The notes: generated from the sequence alone by a model not told the origin. A stretch of 64,000 nt of DNA from Schauerella fraxinea (GCA_030849965.1 JAVDKL010000001.1:1842554-1906553); one strand, 5' to 3'; positions 43,653 to 54,285 are shown, numbered from the stretch's first letter. A program made the numbers and translations.

Positions 43653-45803
43653 TCAGTAAACCAGCCGCGGCTGGCCGCACTGGATGTCGAACAAAGTGAC
43701 GTCGGTGCGGCCAAGCTCCACACCGACGATATCGCGGGTGGTGGTGAGCAAAAGGCTGCTCACGCTGTTGAGCAATGGCGAAAGCACCGTTTTGCTCAGG
43801 CGGCAAACGATGCCGCAGGAATGCACGGCCGGCCTGACGCTGCTGGGTGCGGAGTCGATGAAGCGCGCCAGGTTGTCGCGCACGCAGTCCGACGACAACA
43901 GGCCTGTCAGAATGCCTCTGCAACCGGTCAGCCCGACCAGATTGGTAATTGGCGACAGAAGCCCGTTATTGGCGCTGACCGTGCGGGTGAATGCATCCCA
44001 CACCGAAATGTTCTCGGTCTTGCACCCGAGTATCAACAACACGCAGTTGTTGTAATCCACCCGCCAATCTCCCAGCGCGGGGATAGCGCCCTCAGCGGTT
44101 TGATTGTTGCTGCCGGACCGCAACATGTTCACCGCCGCCGTGAGGTTGTAGGTGCCATTCGCATTTCGGGTGGCATCCAGATACTGAGAGGCGAGTTGTT
44201 TCGAGCCGCCTATGTCGGCGCTATTGGTCGCCGCGCCATCGACCAGACCCACCAGATCGAGCGCTTGCGACAGCGCCGTGGGAATCACATCGAGCGCCAA
44301 CGCATTCGTCGCGCCGGTTGCCGTCATCGGCAATGACGTCGGTGTGGGCGCCGAGAATTGCAGATTCTGCACGGTGCCACCCCCCACGCTGGTGTCCATC
44401 GCGTTGAGCAGCACGCGGGAAGGAGGCAGAGAGATGCCAAGGAAGCGCAACACGCTGACCTTCTGCAGATTGTCGTCGCAGGCCTGCTTCAGGGAGAAAT
44501 TCGTGCCCCCATTAGGAATTCCAATACACGCCTTCACCAGCGACGACTGCAAGGCAATCGTGGCCGTGCGCACCGGCGGCTGGCAGGACAACGCGGTCAG
44601 CGTGCCCTTCCCCGTCGCGACATCCACGACCAACGGCAAATGCACACGCAGATTGAGGGTCTGAAACACCGTCTTCAACAGCGGCCACTTGGCCGCCGTG
44701 ATCTTGTCGGTATCGATGTCGACGTAAATGCGCGCTTGCGCGTTGTAGGCGACGGTTCCGACACCCCCCACGGCCAGCGACGGTGGCTCGACGATACCGG
44801 CCTGAACGGAAATGGCACTATCGAGAAGGCTCAGGTTAGGCACGAATGCCGCGCGCCCGGCACTGGCCACACTGATGGCGGTCGACACGAGATCCAAGGC
44901 ACTGATCGAGGTCGTGAGCGCCGCATCCTTTCCTGCGGTGGTGACCGTGGTGAGCAACCCTGCCGTATTGCCGTCGCCAAACAGATTGATGTTGACCTGA
45001 TTGACGTCCACGGATGCGGGCAACTGTCCGATCAGCGCACGAATCTTGGCCGCCTGATCGCCGCCCACGACCGTCGCCGTCGCATTGATCAACTGCCCCA
45101 GCGAAAGCTTCGGCACGTTGAGCAGCGCATTCGTGCCGCCCAGCGTGAGATCGGTCGCCAACGGAATCCCAGCCGCCTGCATCAGCGCCAAGGGCGTCAA
45201 CTTCGCATTGGCGATGCCGCTCGCGTCCAATGCCGACAAATTCACACCAAGCAGGCCAAGCAGGTTGTTCTTCGTGGTCGACGTGCGCGCCAGTTGCGAC
45301 GCCACCGAGAACACGGCGGCCGGTTCGGTGTTGGCGGCGATCGCTTCGCCACCGGTAATGAGGGTGCTCGCTGCACCCGTAATCGCCGGCACGATGGGAT
45401 TGATGGGTTTGACGATCTTGACGCTGATCGCATTGAACGCCTCGCCCGCCGCCGGTGCGCGCAAATGCCGGCCGGCGGCATCGGTGCTCGTGCCATCCCA
45501 GCGTTGGCAACTCACTTGCAGTTCGTTGCCCGCCATCGCGCCCACATAGGACGGCATGTTGGCCACCACGGTCGTCCGCGCGGCTGCGATCGCGGCGGTG
45601 CACTCGGCAGCCGACCCGCCATACAGCACCTTGGCGCCGCTCAGGGCAGCCATGTCGGCGGCGTTCTGCGCGGCGCGCTTCATGTAATACAGATAGCCAA
45701 TCTGCGCCGAGCCCATCAACACCAAACCGACGAGCACAGCAAATACGGCGGGGATCACAATCGATCCGCGCTGATCGCGCCGCGTCGGTTGGCTGGGCAT
45801 CAT
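43653..45803 (-). CDS. tadG: TadG-like pilus assembly membrane protein
   Basis: 716-residue protein with an N-terminal pilin-like segment (RRDQRGSIVIPAVFAVLVGL) and the TadG block KRAAQNAADMAALSGAKVL. The rest is a large, Asn/Thr/Ser-rich periplasmic domain with little similarity that I can name. TadG acts in Tad secretion, possibly anchoring the apparatus. Its start overlaps the DUF3613 stop as ATGATG. Last tad gene before the sigma-54 regulator. Confidence 0.85.
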   Translation of the reverse strand: MMPSQPTRRDQRGSIVIPAVFAVLVGLVLMGSAQIGYLYYMKRAAQNAADMAALSGAKVLYGGSAAECTAAIAAARTTVVANMPSYVGAMAGNELQVSCQRWDGTSTDAAGRHLRAPAAGEAFNAISVKIVKPINPIVPAITGAASTLITGGEAIAANTEPAAVFSVASQLARTSTTKNNLLGLLGVNLSALDASGIANAKLTPLALMQAAGIPLATDLTLGGTNALLNVPKLSLGQLINATATVVGGDQAAKIRALIGQLPASVDVNQVNINLFGDGNTAGLLTTVTTAGKDAALTTSISALDLVSTAISVASAGRAAFVPNLSLLDSAISVQAGIVEPPSLAVGGVGTVAYNAQARIYVDIDTDKITAAKWPLLKTVFQTLNLRVHLPLVVDVATGKGTLTALSCQPPVRTATIALQSSLVKACIGIPNGGTNFSLKQACDDNLQKVSVLRFLGISLPPSRVLLNAMDTSVGGGTVQNLQFSAPTPTSLPMTATGATNALALDVIPTALSQALDLVGLVDGAATNSADIGGSKQLASQYLDATRNANGTYNLTAAVNMLRSGSNNQTAEGAIPALGDWRVDYNNCVLLILGCKTENISVWDAFTRTVSANNGLLSPITNLVGLTGCRGILTGLLSSDCVRDNLARFIDSAPSSVRPAVHSCGIVCRLSKTVLSPLLNSVSSLLLTTTRDIVGVELGRTDVTLFDIQCGQPRLVY

Positions 45804-46171
45804 TGCTTGTTCCCGCCGTCTTCCACACGCTCTTTATAGAACTCAGGTATCGGATGCGTGAAGCTCTCGAGATACCGGTTCCAGGATGCAGTCGCGACCG
45901 AACCCGGAATCAGCAACGTATTGCCCGCTCGGCGCCCGTCGGCTTGAGCGGCAAGCAATGCGCGCGTGGTGGTTCCCACCTCATCGGCCGGAACCGCAGC
46001 AGGTGCCGGGGCAGGCGTGGCGGCCGGCACGGCACGCACCACGCCGTTGCCGGCGGCAGGCTCAGACGCGGCCGGCGACTGAGCAAGCGCGGATCCGGTT
46101 ATGGCAACACTCGCAATTGCGGCTACGAACATAGCGGACATCGTCTGCCGGGAAAATCGGGAAGCGTTCAT
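45800..46171 (-). CDS. DUF3613 exported protein of the Tad locus
   Basis: 123-residue protein. Signal peptide (MSAMFVAAIASVAITGSALA) then an Ala/Pro-rich linker and the DUF3613 core TRALLAAQADGRRAG and RYLESFTHPIPEFYKERV. The family is known mainly as a companion of tad genes in betaproteobacteria; function unknown. The ATG at 46169-46171 begins the signal peptide, 119 bp after the tadD stop, and its stop overlaps tadG. Confidence 0.82.
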   Translation of the reverse strand: MNASRFSRQTMSAMFVAAIASVAITGSALAQSPAASEPAAGNGVVRAVPAATPAPAPAAVPADEVGTTTRALLAAQADGRRAGNTLLIPGSVATASWNRYLESFTHPIPEFYKERVEDGGNKQ

Positions 46172-46290
46172 ATGTGTGTCTCCGCTGTGCACGGTGTGCT
46201 GCTCGGGGAATAGGAGGCGACCGGGGCCATCGCCTGGCGTGAAGGCGATGTCTTTCAAAAAGCGCGCAGATTCGCGACGTCGCAAGCGGC

Positions 46291-47181
46291 TCATTGCACC
46301 AACCTGCCATGATCGAGACCGGCGTCTCCCACCGGCCCTGCAGCGACAGGCGCGCGCGCCACAGGCATCGGCACATCACGGTTGCGAACGACCGGCCCCG
46401 GAACCGCTGGCGTAGCCACTGCCGCCACCGGTATCGCGGCCTGCGTGCGACGCGACTGCGCCTCGCGCGCCAGCACGCCCACCTGCTCACGGGCCGCGGC
46501 ACTCAACCCTGCACGATCCATAATGGCTTGCGCCCGTGCAGGCTCCCCTTCGAGCGTGAGCAGCAAGGCGAGATTGGCCAGCGCCTTGACGTTGCCGGGC
46601 GCCAGTTCGGCGGCCTGGCCTAACGGCACCCGCGCACCGGCGATGTCGCCATTGCGGATGCGCGCGAAACCCAGATCGCTCAACACGTCAGCCTGCGTGG
46701 GCATCAGTTGCGCCGCACGCGACAGGTCATTCGTGGCCTGCGAAAAATTCCCCTGCGACGCAGCCAGCAAACCCAGGCCGTGCCACGCCTTGGCCTGTTG
46801 CGGCCCGCTTAACAATGCGCGATAGGCCTGCTCGCTCTCGGCACGTTGGCCTGTCAACCGCAGGGCATCGGCACGCAACAGATTGACCTCCGGATTGGCG
46901 CCGAACTGCTGGATGTAGGCGTCGATATAGGCCATCGATGCAAAATGCCGTCCCTGCCCTTGCGTCTCGCGAATCAGCGAGAGCATCAGTTGCGGTTGCG
47001 ACTTCGCCTGCGCCCGATCGTCGTCCCGCTCCTGCTGCTGCAACGCCGCTTGCTGTGCCTGCTGCTCCTGCATCACGCGCCAAGCCGACATGCCATCGCC
47101 ATTGCTTTGGCAAGCCGCGAGCAGCGTCACGGTTGCGCCCAAGGCGGCGGTGCGCCACCCAACTCGAATTAGTCTCGACAT
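46291..47181 (-). CDS. tadD: TadD-like tetratricopeptide lipoprotein
   Basis: 296-residue lipoprotein. Lipobox VTLLAACQSN; a Gln-rich spacer (residues about 38-65) is followed by TPR-like repeats (NPEVNLLRADALRLTGQRAE, AKAWHGLGLLAASQGNFSQA, ADVLSDLGFARIRNGD). TadD helps localise the RcpA secretin in Aggregatibacter. ATG at 47179-47181 overlaps the tadC stop (TGATG), and the Shine-Dalgarno GGGAGG lies within the tadC 3' end. Confidence 0.88.
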   Translation of the reverse strand: MSRLIRVGWRTAALGATVTLLAACQSNGDGMSAWRVMQEQQAQQAALQQQERDDDRAQAKSQPQLMLSLIRETQGQGRHFASMAYIDAYIQQFGANPEVNLLRADALRLTGQRAESEQAYRALLSGPQQAKAWHGLGLLAASQGNFSQATNDLSRAAQLMPTQADVLSDLGFARIRNGDIAGARVPLGQAAELAPGNVKALANLALLLTLEGEPARAQAIMDRAGLSAAAREQVGVLAREAQSRRTQAAIPVAAVATPAVPGPVVRNRDVPMPVARAPVAAGPVGDAGLDHGRLVQ

Positions 47182-48173
47182 CAAAATCCTCCCGATACGC
47201 GCGACATACCGCGCAGTACGGCAATCAGTCCCGCGCCACCCGTCACGATCATCAACGCCGGCAACAGCGTGACCACCATGACACCCGTCATCTTGACGGT
47301 GAGGCGCCCAATTTTTTCTTTCAAGCCCATGCGCCGCTTGTCACGCACGCGCTCGGCAAACCGCTGCAAGGGCTCCTGCACGGCGCCGCCATGCCGATCG
47401 ACTTGCACGATCAGGCGGCAGATTGCCTGCAGGTCGTCGTTCTCGAAGCTCGTGGCCAAACGCTGCAGCGATTGCTCGCGCGTGCGGCCACGGCTGTGAA
47501 GATCCACGGCGATGCGCAACTCGGAGGTGAGTACGGGCAAGACGTGCGCAAACTCGGTGACGATCACCTGCAGACTTTGATCGACGGAAAGCCCAACGCC
47601 CTGCAACAGGCGCAGCAGATCGATCAACAGCGGCAGTTCTTCATCGGCGGACACCCGGCGGCGCTTGGCCCGGCGCGATATCACCCACTTGGGCAACATG
47701 TAGCCCAACGCAAACCCGAAGAACAACGCCGTCAAACTACGCAGACCAGGCGGGAGGACGCTGAACAGGGCATGCCGCTCAACCATCACGACCGTGCACA
47801 GCAAAACGATCGCGGCGACCCGTGCGACAATGAACCACGCGCGCGCGCGCGCCATGTCTGCAAAGCCGCATACGTCGATCAACTCACGATCTTCGCTTGC
47901 CAGTAACGCATCGGACCATCGCCCACGTTCGAGTCGCGCGCCCAATCGCTCCGCAGCACGCATCGCTGCCGCCATTCGTCCATCGCCATCCGGAATCGCC
48001 ACGGTGGCATCGGCGCGACGCGCCTCGCGCGCAGCAAGCGCACGATCGACCACCTGGCGATTTCGATTTTGACGCGACTGGCGCAGCCAAATCCCCGCAG
48101 CGAGGGTGATCGCCGCCAATGCCATGAGAAGCAGCGCTGCGACAAATAAAAAATTCGACCCTGTCATTGTCAT
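47181..48173 (-). CDS. tadC: TadC inner-membrane platform protein (T2SF family)
   Basis: 330-residue type II secretion F-domain protein. Hydrophobic N-terminal helix (FLFVAALLLMALAAITLAAG), two middle helices (about residues 110-165), the F domain with DEELPLLIDLLRLLQGVGLS, and a last helix (VKMTGVMVVTLLPALMIVTG). With TadB it forms the inner-membrane platform turned by the TadA ATPase. Confidence 0.93.
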   Translation of the reverse strand: MTMTGSNFLFVAALLLMALAAITLAAGIWLRQSRQNRNRQVVDRALAAREARRADATVAIPDGDGRMAAAMRAAERLGARLERGRWSDALLASEDRELIDVCGFADMARARAWFIVARVAAIVLLCTVVMVERHALFSVLPPGLRSLTALFFGFALGYMLPKWVISRRAKRRRVSADEELPLLIDLLRLLQGVGLSVDQSLQVIVTEFAHVLPVLTSELRIAVDLHSRGRTREQSLQRLATSFENDDLQAICRLIVQVDRHGGAVQEPLQRFAERVRDKRRMGLKEKIGRLTVKMTGVMVVTLLPALMIVTGGAGLIAVLRGMSRVSGGF

Positions 48174-48184
48174 TTAGGCCACGC

Positions 48185-49123
48185 TCAAATCGACTTTGCC
48201 ATGCGATACAGCCAATAAGATCCCACCACCTGGAGCACGACGGCGCCGATCAGCATTTTGAAGCCCAGCGGGTCTTCGTACATGGTCATGAAAAGCTGAG
48301 TGTTGAAGGTGATGATGAATCCGGCGATGAACACCGGTAACAGGGCTAAGACCCAGGCGGACAACCGAACCTCGGCGGACATCGCCACCAATTCATTGCG
48401 CGCTTGCTCCAAATCCCGAATGAACGCGGCCATACGATCCAGCACATGATCGCTGCGGCCGCCAAACCGCATGGCGACTGCGATGATTGCCGCAATCAAT
48501 TGCAACTCGGCGATGCCGTAATGCCTGGCCACTTGCGTAAGCGCCACATCGAGTTCTTTGCCAGAACGCGTTTGGCTGACGGCCCGAGCCAGCACATCCG
48601 CAAGCGGCGTATTGGCGGCTTTTGCAGCCTCCTGAAACGCGGCCGGCATGCTGTTGCCGATCGTGATCAAGCGCACCATCGCATCCAGGAAATCGGGGAG
48701 CTGCTCCACAATGCGACGTCGTCTGCGATCGGCGCGCAGCCAGATGGTGAACACGGTTGCCAAACATGCGCACAGTAGAACCACCCCGCCCGCCAAGAGT
48801 GAGGCCAGCAACGTGGCGAGGAGCGGCGCGACCAGAACCACCGCCCCTAGCCGTACATGGAAGGCGCGGCTGGGCACAATGCCGGCGCGGGCGAGAAGCC
48901 GGTCCCACCAGCGCACTCGAAAGCCCGCGCGTTTTTTGGAGATGGGCGCGGCAGCCGATTTCGGTTCGGGCACTGCACTGGCCGCCTGCTGCGACGCCAA
49001 ACGGCCATCGATGAATTTCGCGCCCGCCGCTTTTTGCGCGCGCGTACCGGCCGCGCGCCACAGTAGCGCGCCGCCCATCAAGGCGATGAGCGCCAGCGCG
49101 GCGAGGGTAACGGCGAGTGCCAT
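48185..49123 (-). CDS. tadB: TadB inner-membrane platform protein (T2SF family)
   Basis: 312-residue F-domain protein paralogous to TadC. N-terminal helix ([20 protein letters not shown]), then a charged loop, two helices near residues 100-145, the conserved QLPDFLDAMVRLITIGNSM, and a C-terminal helix. The ATG at 49121-49123 overlaps the tadA stop (TGATG), so an in-frame TTG upstream was not used. Confidence 0.93.
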   Translation of the reverse strand: MALAVTLAALALIALMGGALLWRAAGTRAQKAAGAKFIDGRLASQQAASAVPEPKSAAAPISKKRAGFRVRWWDRLLARAGIVPSRAFHVRLGAVVLVAPLLATLLASLLAGGVVLLCACLATVFTIWLRADRRRRRIVEQLPDFLDAMVRLITIGNSMPAAFQEAAKAANTPLADVLARAVSQTRSGKELDVALTQVARHYGIAELQLIAAIIAVAMRFGGRSDHVLDRMAAFIRDLEQARNELVAMSAEVRLSAWVLALLPVFIAGFIITFNTQLFMTMYEDPLGFKMLIGAVVLQVVGSYWLYRMAKSI

Positions 49124-50481
49124 CAGCGCCGCCTGCCCCAAAAGCCACCGCCGCCGCCATCGTCAGGCGCTTCGGCCGCGTCGCGCTCGGCGCGAATCTG
49201 CTCCCGATACTTCGCCAGTTTTGGCGTGTGCGGCTGAATACCCAAACTGGCCCAGCGATCGCTTTCGTCGCCATCGGCAGTAGCGAAACTCTCGTGCTTG
49301 AACAACTCTTGCGTGGCGATCACCCCATCGCCCATGCCCGTCACTTCGGTCACCGAGAGCACTCGTCGCTTGCCGTTGGGCAAGCGGCCGATTTGCACGA
49401 TGAAGTCGATGGCGCTGGAGATCTGGCGCCGCAGGCTGTCTTCACTGCCCTGAAAGCCCGCGAAGCCCGCCAGCATCTCGATCCGATACAGGCATTCGCG
49501 CGGCGAGTTGGCGTGAATGGTACCCATCGAGCCTTCGTGGCCGGTGTTCATGGCTTGCAGCATGTCAAGCACTTCAGCGCCGCGCACTTCGCCCACCACT
49601 ACACGATCTGGGCGCATCCGCAAGCTGTTGCGGATCAGATCGCGGATCGACACCAGGCCCGTGCCATCGAAGCCGCCTTGGCGCGACTCCAGGCGAACGA
49701 CGTGCGGATGATTGAGCGACAGTTCCGCCGTATCTTCCACCGTCACCACGCGCTCGGTTTCGGGAATGAAAAACGCCAGCGCGTTCAGGAGCGACGTCTT
49801 GCCCGAGCTCGTCCCGCCGGACACGAGGATATTGCATCGGTTGCGAACCGCAGCATTGAGCAACGCGAAAACGGATTCGTCGAATGTCCCCAGCGTCAGC
49901 AGATCGTTCGGCTTGAGCGGATCTTGTCGAAACTTACGAATCGACACCATCGGTCCATCCACGGCCAGCGGTTCGATCACCACATTCAACCGGCCGCCAT
50001 CGGGCAAGCGTGCGTCCACCATCGGTGCCGATTCGTCCAGACGACGCCCGAGCGGCGCCAGGATCCGGCGCACGATGCGCAGCACATGTTGATTGTCGGT
50101 AAAGCGCAACTCCTCGCGTTGCAGTACCCCGCGGCGCGACACGAAAACGTTGTTGAAGCCGTTGATCAGAATATCTTCCACGGCCGGATCCGAAAGAAGA
50201 TCTTCCAACGGCCCCAGCCCCGCCAACTCCTTGGTCAGCGCGGAAGCAATCGCACGAATCTCCTCCTGATTGATGGGCAAGCGTCGCTGACGTACGAAGC
50301 CCGCCACCTCGATCCCGACGAACTCCTGGATTGCCTCGCGCGTCCAACGCCCGAACTCGGCACCGAGTTCTTCGATGCGTGACAAGAGATGCTCATACGC
50401 GGCTCCTTTGATTTCCTGAAAGCGGTCGCTCGAGCCGAAGCCGCCCCCATCGCTAAACTCCACCGCAGCGCTCATGATCAT
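49123..50481 (-). CDS. tadA: TadA/CpaF secretion ATPase
   Basis: 452-residue VirB11-like hexameric ATPase that powers pilus extension. Walker A is [18 protein letters not shown], Walker B-like [20 protein letters not shown], and the His box [19 protein letters not shown]-terminal [19 protein letters not shown] matches CpaF. Start ATG 50479-50481 follows AAGGA; a second ATG at 50475 is possible. Overlaps tadB by one base. Confidence 0.95.
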   Translation of the reverse strand: MIMSAAVEFSDGGGFGSSDRFQEIKGAAYEHLLSRIEELGAEFGRWTREAIQEFVGIEVAGFVRQRRLPINQEEIRAIASALTKELAGLGPLEDLLSDPAVEDILINGFNNVFVSRRGVLQREELRFTDNQHVLRIVRRILAPLGRRLDESAPMVDARLPDGGRLNVVIEPLAVDGPMVSIRKFRQDPLKPNDLLTLGTFDESVFALLNAAVRNRCNILVSGGTSSGKTSLLNALAFFIPETERVVTVEDTAELSLNHPHVVRLESRQGGFDGTGLVSIRDLIRNSLRMRPDRVVVGEVRGAEVLDMLQAMNTGHEGSMGTIHANSPRECLYRIEMLAGFAGFQGSEDSLRRQISSAIDFIVQIGRLPNGKRRVLSVTEVTGMGDGVIATQELFKHESFATADGDESDRWASLGIQPHTPKLAKYREQIRAERDAAEAPDDGGGGGFWGRRR

Positions 50482-50490
50482 GGGTCATCC

Positions 50491-51828
50491 TTAATGGTTG
50501 TTGGGCGTGACCAGACGGCGGTGCACGCCCGGCAGCCAGCCGGAGAGCCAATTGCCTTTGGCGTTGGGCGCCATGAAATCGGCCGTCATCATCTCGGCGA
50601 TCTGCTGGAGCGCGCGCACGTAGGTATCGCGTTCGGACACCTCATGCAAAAGCTTGCCTTGATTGGTGCACACGATGAGCTGCAACGTGCGATCGGGCAA
50701 GGTGCCCACCAGTTGGAGGCCGAAGCGTTCGGCGATCTGCTGCGCGGTCATGCCGTAGCGCTCGTCGTACTTGTTGACCACCAGCCGCAAGTGACTGAGA
50801 TCGACATGCTGCGCGGTCAACTCCTTGATCACACCGGCGAGCGACACCAGCGACCCCACGCTTTGGTCGGTCACCAGCCAGGTTTGCTGCGCGCCGCGCG
50901 CCAAGCCCGCCACAAACTCGGGATGATTGAAGCCGCCGGCATCGGCCAGCAAAAAACCGAAGTGGTGACGCAGACGATCAAACAGCAACAGCGAGTCGGG
51001 TTGCGATACTTCACGCATCGCCGCCATATCGCGCGGCAACGACACCACGCTCACACCGCTGTCGGTATGGGCCAGGGCCGATGTGAGCAAGGTCGCGTCC
51101 AGACGCCGCAGGTTGCGCACGGCCTCCACCACGTCGAATTCACTGCTCACGTTCAGATAGAGCTGGCAGTCGCCGACGGGCCAGCCCAGGTCCATGATGC
51201 CCACGCGATCGGCGAGCGGCAATGCGCTGCCGGTGACGACCGGACCGCGCATCGGTCGGTCGGCCGCGCCATTGCGGGCGATGGCGGCTTGCGCCAAACG
51301 CTCCTGCAAAATGCCGGCCAGATGGACGGCCATCGTGCTGGTACCCACACCGGCGCGTGCGCCCAAGAGCAGCACGCTGCGATGCGCGGTAGGTTTGTCG
51401 TCCGGTTGCTCGGTGCCTTGCAACAAGCGCAACACCACCTCGTGCACTTCTTCCGGCGACGAAAACGGATCGACGAACTCGGTCAATCCAGCGCGCATGG
51501 CAGCGAGCGTGCCTTGCGGCTGCGCCAGCATGCCCACCGCAATGCGGGGCACCGTGGGCGCCACGCGTGCAAGCAAACGCGCCATATCGGCCGAGCGCAA
51601 CAGCTTGCCGGGTTCGTCCGCCTGCAACGTGAAATCAAGAAAGACGGCCTTCGGACTCAACTCACCCAGGCGGCGCGCCAGGGCTTCGGTCGACGGCACT
51701 TCCTGCACCAACATGCCCACATCACCCAACGCCTCCGCCAGGCGTGCGGCCACCACGTTGTCGCTGGAGCAAAACAGCATCGCTCCCGACTTCTGCAAAC
51801 CGACGATCTCTTTGGTATGGGTCTTCAT
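50491..51828 (-). CDS. tadZ: TadZ/CpaE-like localisation ATPase
   Basis: 445-residue ParA/MinD-type protein. An N-terminal receiver-like domain (residues about 15-120, KAVFLDFTLQADEPGK) precedes a MinD-like domain, with the deviant Walker A LLGARAGVGTSTMAVHLAG. TadZ places the Tad apparatus at the pole. Start ATG 51826-51828 lies 5 bases from GGTGA; a GTG nine bases upstream overlaps the secretin stop and is also possible. Confidence 0.9.
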   Translation of the reverse strand: MKTHTKEIVGLQKSGAMLFCSSDNVVAARLAEALGDVGMLVQEVPSTEALARRLGELSPKAVFLDFTLQADEPGKLLRSADMARLLARVAPTVPRIAVGMLAQPQGTLAAMRAGLTEFVDPFSSPEEVHEVVLRLLQGTEQPDDKPTAHRSVLLLGARAGVGTSTMAVHLAGILQERLAQAAIARNGAADRPMRGPVVTGSALPLADRVGIMDLGWPVGDCQLYLNVSSEFDVVEAVRNLRRLDATLLTSALAHTDSGVSVVSLPRDMAAMREVSQPDSLLLFDRLRHHFGFLLADAGGFNHPEFVAGLARGAQQTWLVTDQSVGSLVSLAGVIKELTAQHVDLSHLRLVVNKYDERYGMTAQQIAERFGLQLVGTLPDRTLQLIVCTNQGKLLHEVSERDTYVRALQQIAEMMTADFMAPNAKGNWLSGWLPGVHRRLVTPNNH

Positions 51829-51833
51829 ACGCG

Positions 51834-53288
51834 TCACCGAGAAAATCCGGGCATCTGCTCGCCACCGATCGGGCCAAGCAGATAATTACCCCAGGCGTTG
51901 AAAGCCGTGTCGCTGCGCTCTTGCGCCGCGCCAGGTAAAGGTAGCGTGACGCCGCGGGCGATCGGTCGAACCAGCCGCGGCGTTACCAGAATCACCAACT
52001 CGCGGTCTTCCTGCGAGTAGCGCATGCTGCGAAAGAATGCGCCGATGATGGGCAGGTCGCCCAACAACGGAATCTTCTCGACGGCGGCCGTCGTCTGCCG
52101 CGATACCAACCCGCTGATGACGAAACTTTCGCCGTCGCCCAGCTCCACCATCGTGTCGGCACGGCGCGTCCGCAGCGCCGGAATCAAAGACGTCGTGGTG
52201 CCATTCACGATCGGGATCGCATTGACGAAGTCCAGCTCGCTCGCCTCAGGGGCAACCTTCAGGGCAATGCGATCGCGCGACAGCACTGTTGGCGTCACCG
52301 TCAAGCCGATACCGAACGGTTTGTAGACCACAGTCGTGGTGCCCAATCCGCCCGACTCAGGAATGGGGATTTCGCCCCCCGCCAGAAAGCTCGCGCTCTG
52401 TCCGGACAGCGCCAGCAAGGTCGGTTCGGCCAAGATCCTCGCCATGCCGTTGGTTTGCAGCAGGCGCAGTGTGGCGTTGACGCTATTCGTGCCGTAGAGC
52501 ACGTTGAAGCCGTTCTGCAAGACCGCGCCCACGCCGGCAGTCGGAAAGTCGCCCACCCCGGATTGAAACTGCCACGGGCCGTTGTTGCGGCCAAAACTCA
52601 CGCCCACTTCCTTCAGCGCGGATCGCGACACTTCGACCACCTTCACTTCGACCTGCACCACGCCGCTGGTATCCAGATTCGAGAGGTCGACCACGTTATC
52701 GGCGCCGCCGCTCGCCTGCGCGGCAGCCAGACGCGCCGCCTCATGGCTTTGGGCGGAGGTCGCACGGCCAGTCAACACACTCTTGCCACCGCCATGATCG
52801 GTCGTGATGCCGGTTTGGACCCCGCGCGTGGCCAGTGCCTGCTCGATATCGCCCGACACCCGCAGGGTCCAAACGTCAGGGGCCGCATTCCCGCGCTGCC
52901 ATACCCGCAAGGTGGTTGCGCCCGGCTTCTTGCCCACGATCAATACGCTTCCCGCGCGACCGCCCTCGCCGGATAGCACCTGCACATCCGCGACCTCGGG
53001 ATCGCCCACGGCGATACGCGCCGGCGCACCCGGAAGCGCCAAGGGCACATTGCCGCGTACGGGCACATCGATGGTACGGGGCGCTTGCGCCTGCGATGCC
53101 GCCGCGCCTGCGGCGACGGGCGTGGCCACGGCAGGTGCCGCCGCACGCCGCGCATTGGACTGCGGTGCAGTCTGGCTCCATGATGCCGTGTGCACGAAGA
53201 GCGAGGCCGCAGTTACCGCCGCCATCGCCCACGTCGTGCCGCCGCTCGCGCGCGCCACCCTGCCGATCCCCTGTGCTGCCCTACGCAT
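51834..53288 (-). CDS. rcpA: RcpA/CpaC outer-membrane secretin
   Basis: 484-residue secretin. Signal peptide, then an Ala-rich linker, the BON-like/T2SS-T3SS_pil_N domain (VPLALPGAPARIAVGDPEVADV), and the secretin core (VVQVEVKVVEVSRSALKEVG, ILAEPTLLALSGQSASFLAGG, VPTVLSRDRIALKVAPE-like, IPLLGDLPIIGAFFRS). Forms the outer-membrane pore for the pilus. Starts 19 bp after the rcpC stop. Confidence 0.94.
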   Translation of the reverse strand: MRRAAQGIGRVARASGGTTWAMAAVTAASLFVHTASWSQTAPQSNARRAAAPAVATPVAAGAAASQAQAPRTIDVPVRGNVPLALPGAPARIAVGDPEVADVQVLSGEGGRAGSVLIVGKKPGATTLRVWQRGNAAPDVWTLRVSGDIEQALATRGVQTGITTDHGGGKSVLTGRATSAQSHEAARLAAAQASGGADNVVDLSNLDTSGVVQVEVKVVEVSRSALKEVGVSFGRNNGPWQFQSGVGDFPTAGVGAVLQNGFNVLYGTNSVNATLRLLQTNGMARILAEPTLLALSGQSASFLAGGEIPIPESGGLGTTTVVYKPFGIGLTVTPTVLSRDRIALKVAPEASELDFVNAIPIVNGTTTSLIPALRTRRADTMVELGDGESFVISGLVSRQTTAAVEKIPLLGDLPIIGAFFRSMRYSQEDRELVILVTPRLVRPIARGVTLPLPGAAQERSDTAFNAWGNYLLGPIGGEQMPGFSR

Positions 53289-53307
53289 TTTTCACCTACT
53301 ACAACAT

Positions 53308-54285
53308 TTAATAAGCTACGGTTTCCGAGGCACTGCCCCGGATGATCTGGATCGTCCGGCCTCGCGCCGGGGTGTTCGACGTGCGCGTCACACCGGGTGC
53401 GGGCGCTGCCGCAGCCACCGATGCGGGTTGCGTGACTGCGAGCGCTTGCAACTGCATCAAACTATCTCCCGCATAGGCCGCATTGGCCGGCGTTTCGACG
53501 CGCGCCTTATCCGCCGCCGAAAGATCCTTTCGCGGCGCCAGCACGGGACGACGCTCGGCAAACAAGGTGCGGTCTGCCGTCAGTTCGTCATTCGGATTAC
53601 GCAACGCCATTTGCAGCCGGCCTTGTTTGAGCGCCAACAACAATTCGTTCACTTGCTCGATGGGTACGGCCAGCATCGCAGTACGGGCGCCCTGGGTTTG
53701 ACCGGATGCAGCGGCAGCACCGTCCGTGGTGAGAGGACCATCGACCGAGGCATCGCCATAGGCCAAAACGCGCACCTTCGATTGCAGCAAACGCGTTTGC
53801 GCGCCCTGAATTTCCTGCCCCTTGTCGAGCATGAAAAATAGATCGACATAATCGCCAGGCACGACACGATGCGATGCACCGATCACGTCGTCCACAGGAA
53901 TGGACACGGCTCGCTGACCGGGTTCGAGATAGGTAGCCAAACCGATGGCCAACGCACCTGCGGTGATTGGTTCGCCTTGTGCCACGTCGCGCCGCAGACG
54001 TTTGCCCACCACACCATCGGCCGACACAAACCCGTGCGCCGGAGAGACAGGCCACTGCACGACCTCGAGCGCGTCGGTTGCGATGAGCGCGCCTGCCGGC
54101 AGCGCCTTGGCGGCAACCAGTACGCCGAAGGTTGGTGCGGCCTCGTGCCTCGCCACCGGGGCAACGGGCTCGGTGGGCGCCACGATGACGGGTGCGGGCG
54201 CAACCGCCAACTGATACGCCACGATGCCCAACACCACAGCAAGCACCAGCAAGCCGAGGGCAAGAAACTTCGTCAAACGGCCCAT
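53308..54285 (-). CDS. rcpC: RcpC/CpaB pilus assembly protein
   Basis: 325-residue protein. One N-terminal helix (FLALGLLVLAVVLGIVAYQL), the SAF domain FGVLVAAKALPAGALIATDA with YLEPGQRAVSIPVDDVIGA, then VVPGDYVDLFFML. CpaB/RcpC stabilises the secretin complex and may bind peptidoglycan. ATG 54283-54285 follows an AGGAG about ten bases upstream; the open frame before it runs into tadE. Confidence 0.92.
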   Translation of the reverse strand: MGRLTKFLALGLLVLAVVLGIVAYQLAVAPAPVIVAPTEPVAPVARHEAAPTFGVLVAAKALPAGALIATDALEVVQWPVSPAHGFVSADGVVGKRLRRDVAQGEPITAGALAIGLATYLEPGQRAVSIPVDDVIGASHRVVPGDYVDLFFMLDKGQEIQGAQTRLLQSKVRVLAYGDASVDGPLTTDGAAAASGQTQGARTAMLAVPIEQVNELLLALKQGRLQMALRNPNDELTADRTLFAERRPVLAPRKDLSAADKARVETPANAAYAGDSLMQLQALAVTQPASVAAAAPAPGVTRTSNTPARGRTIQIIRGSASETVAY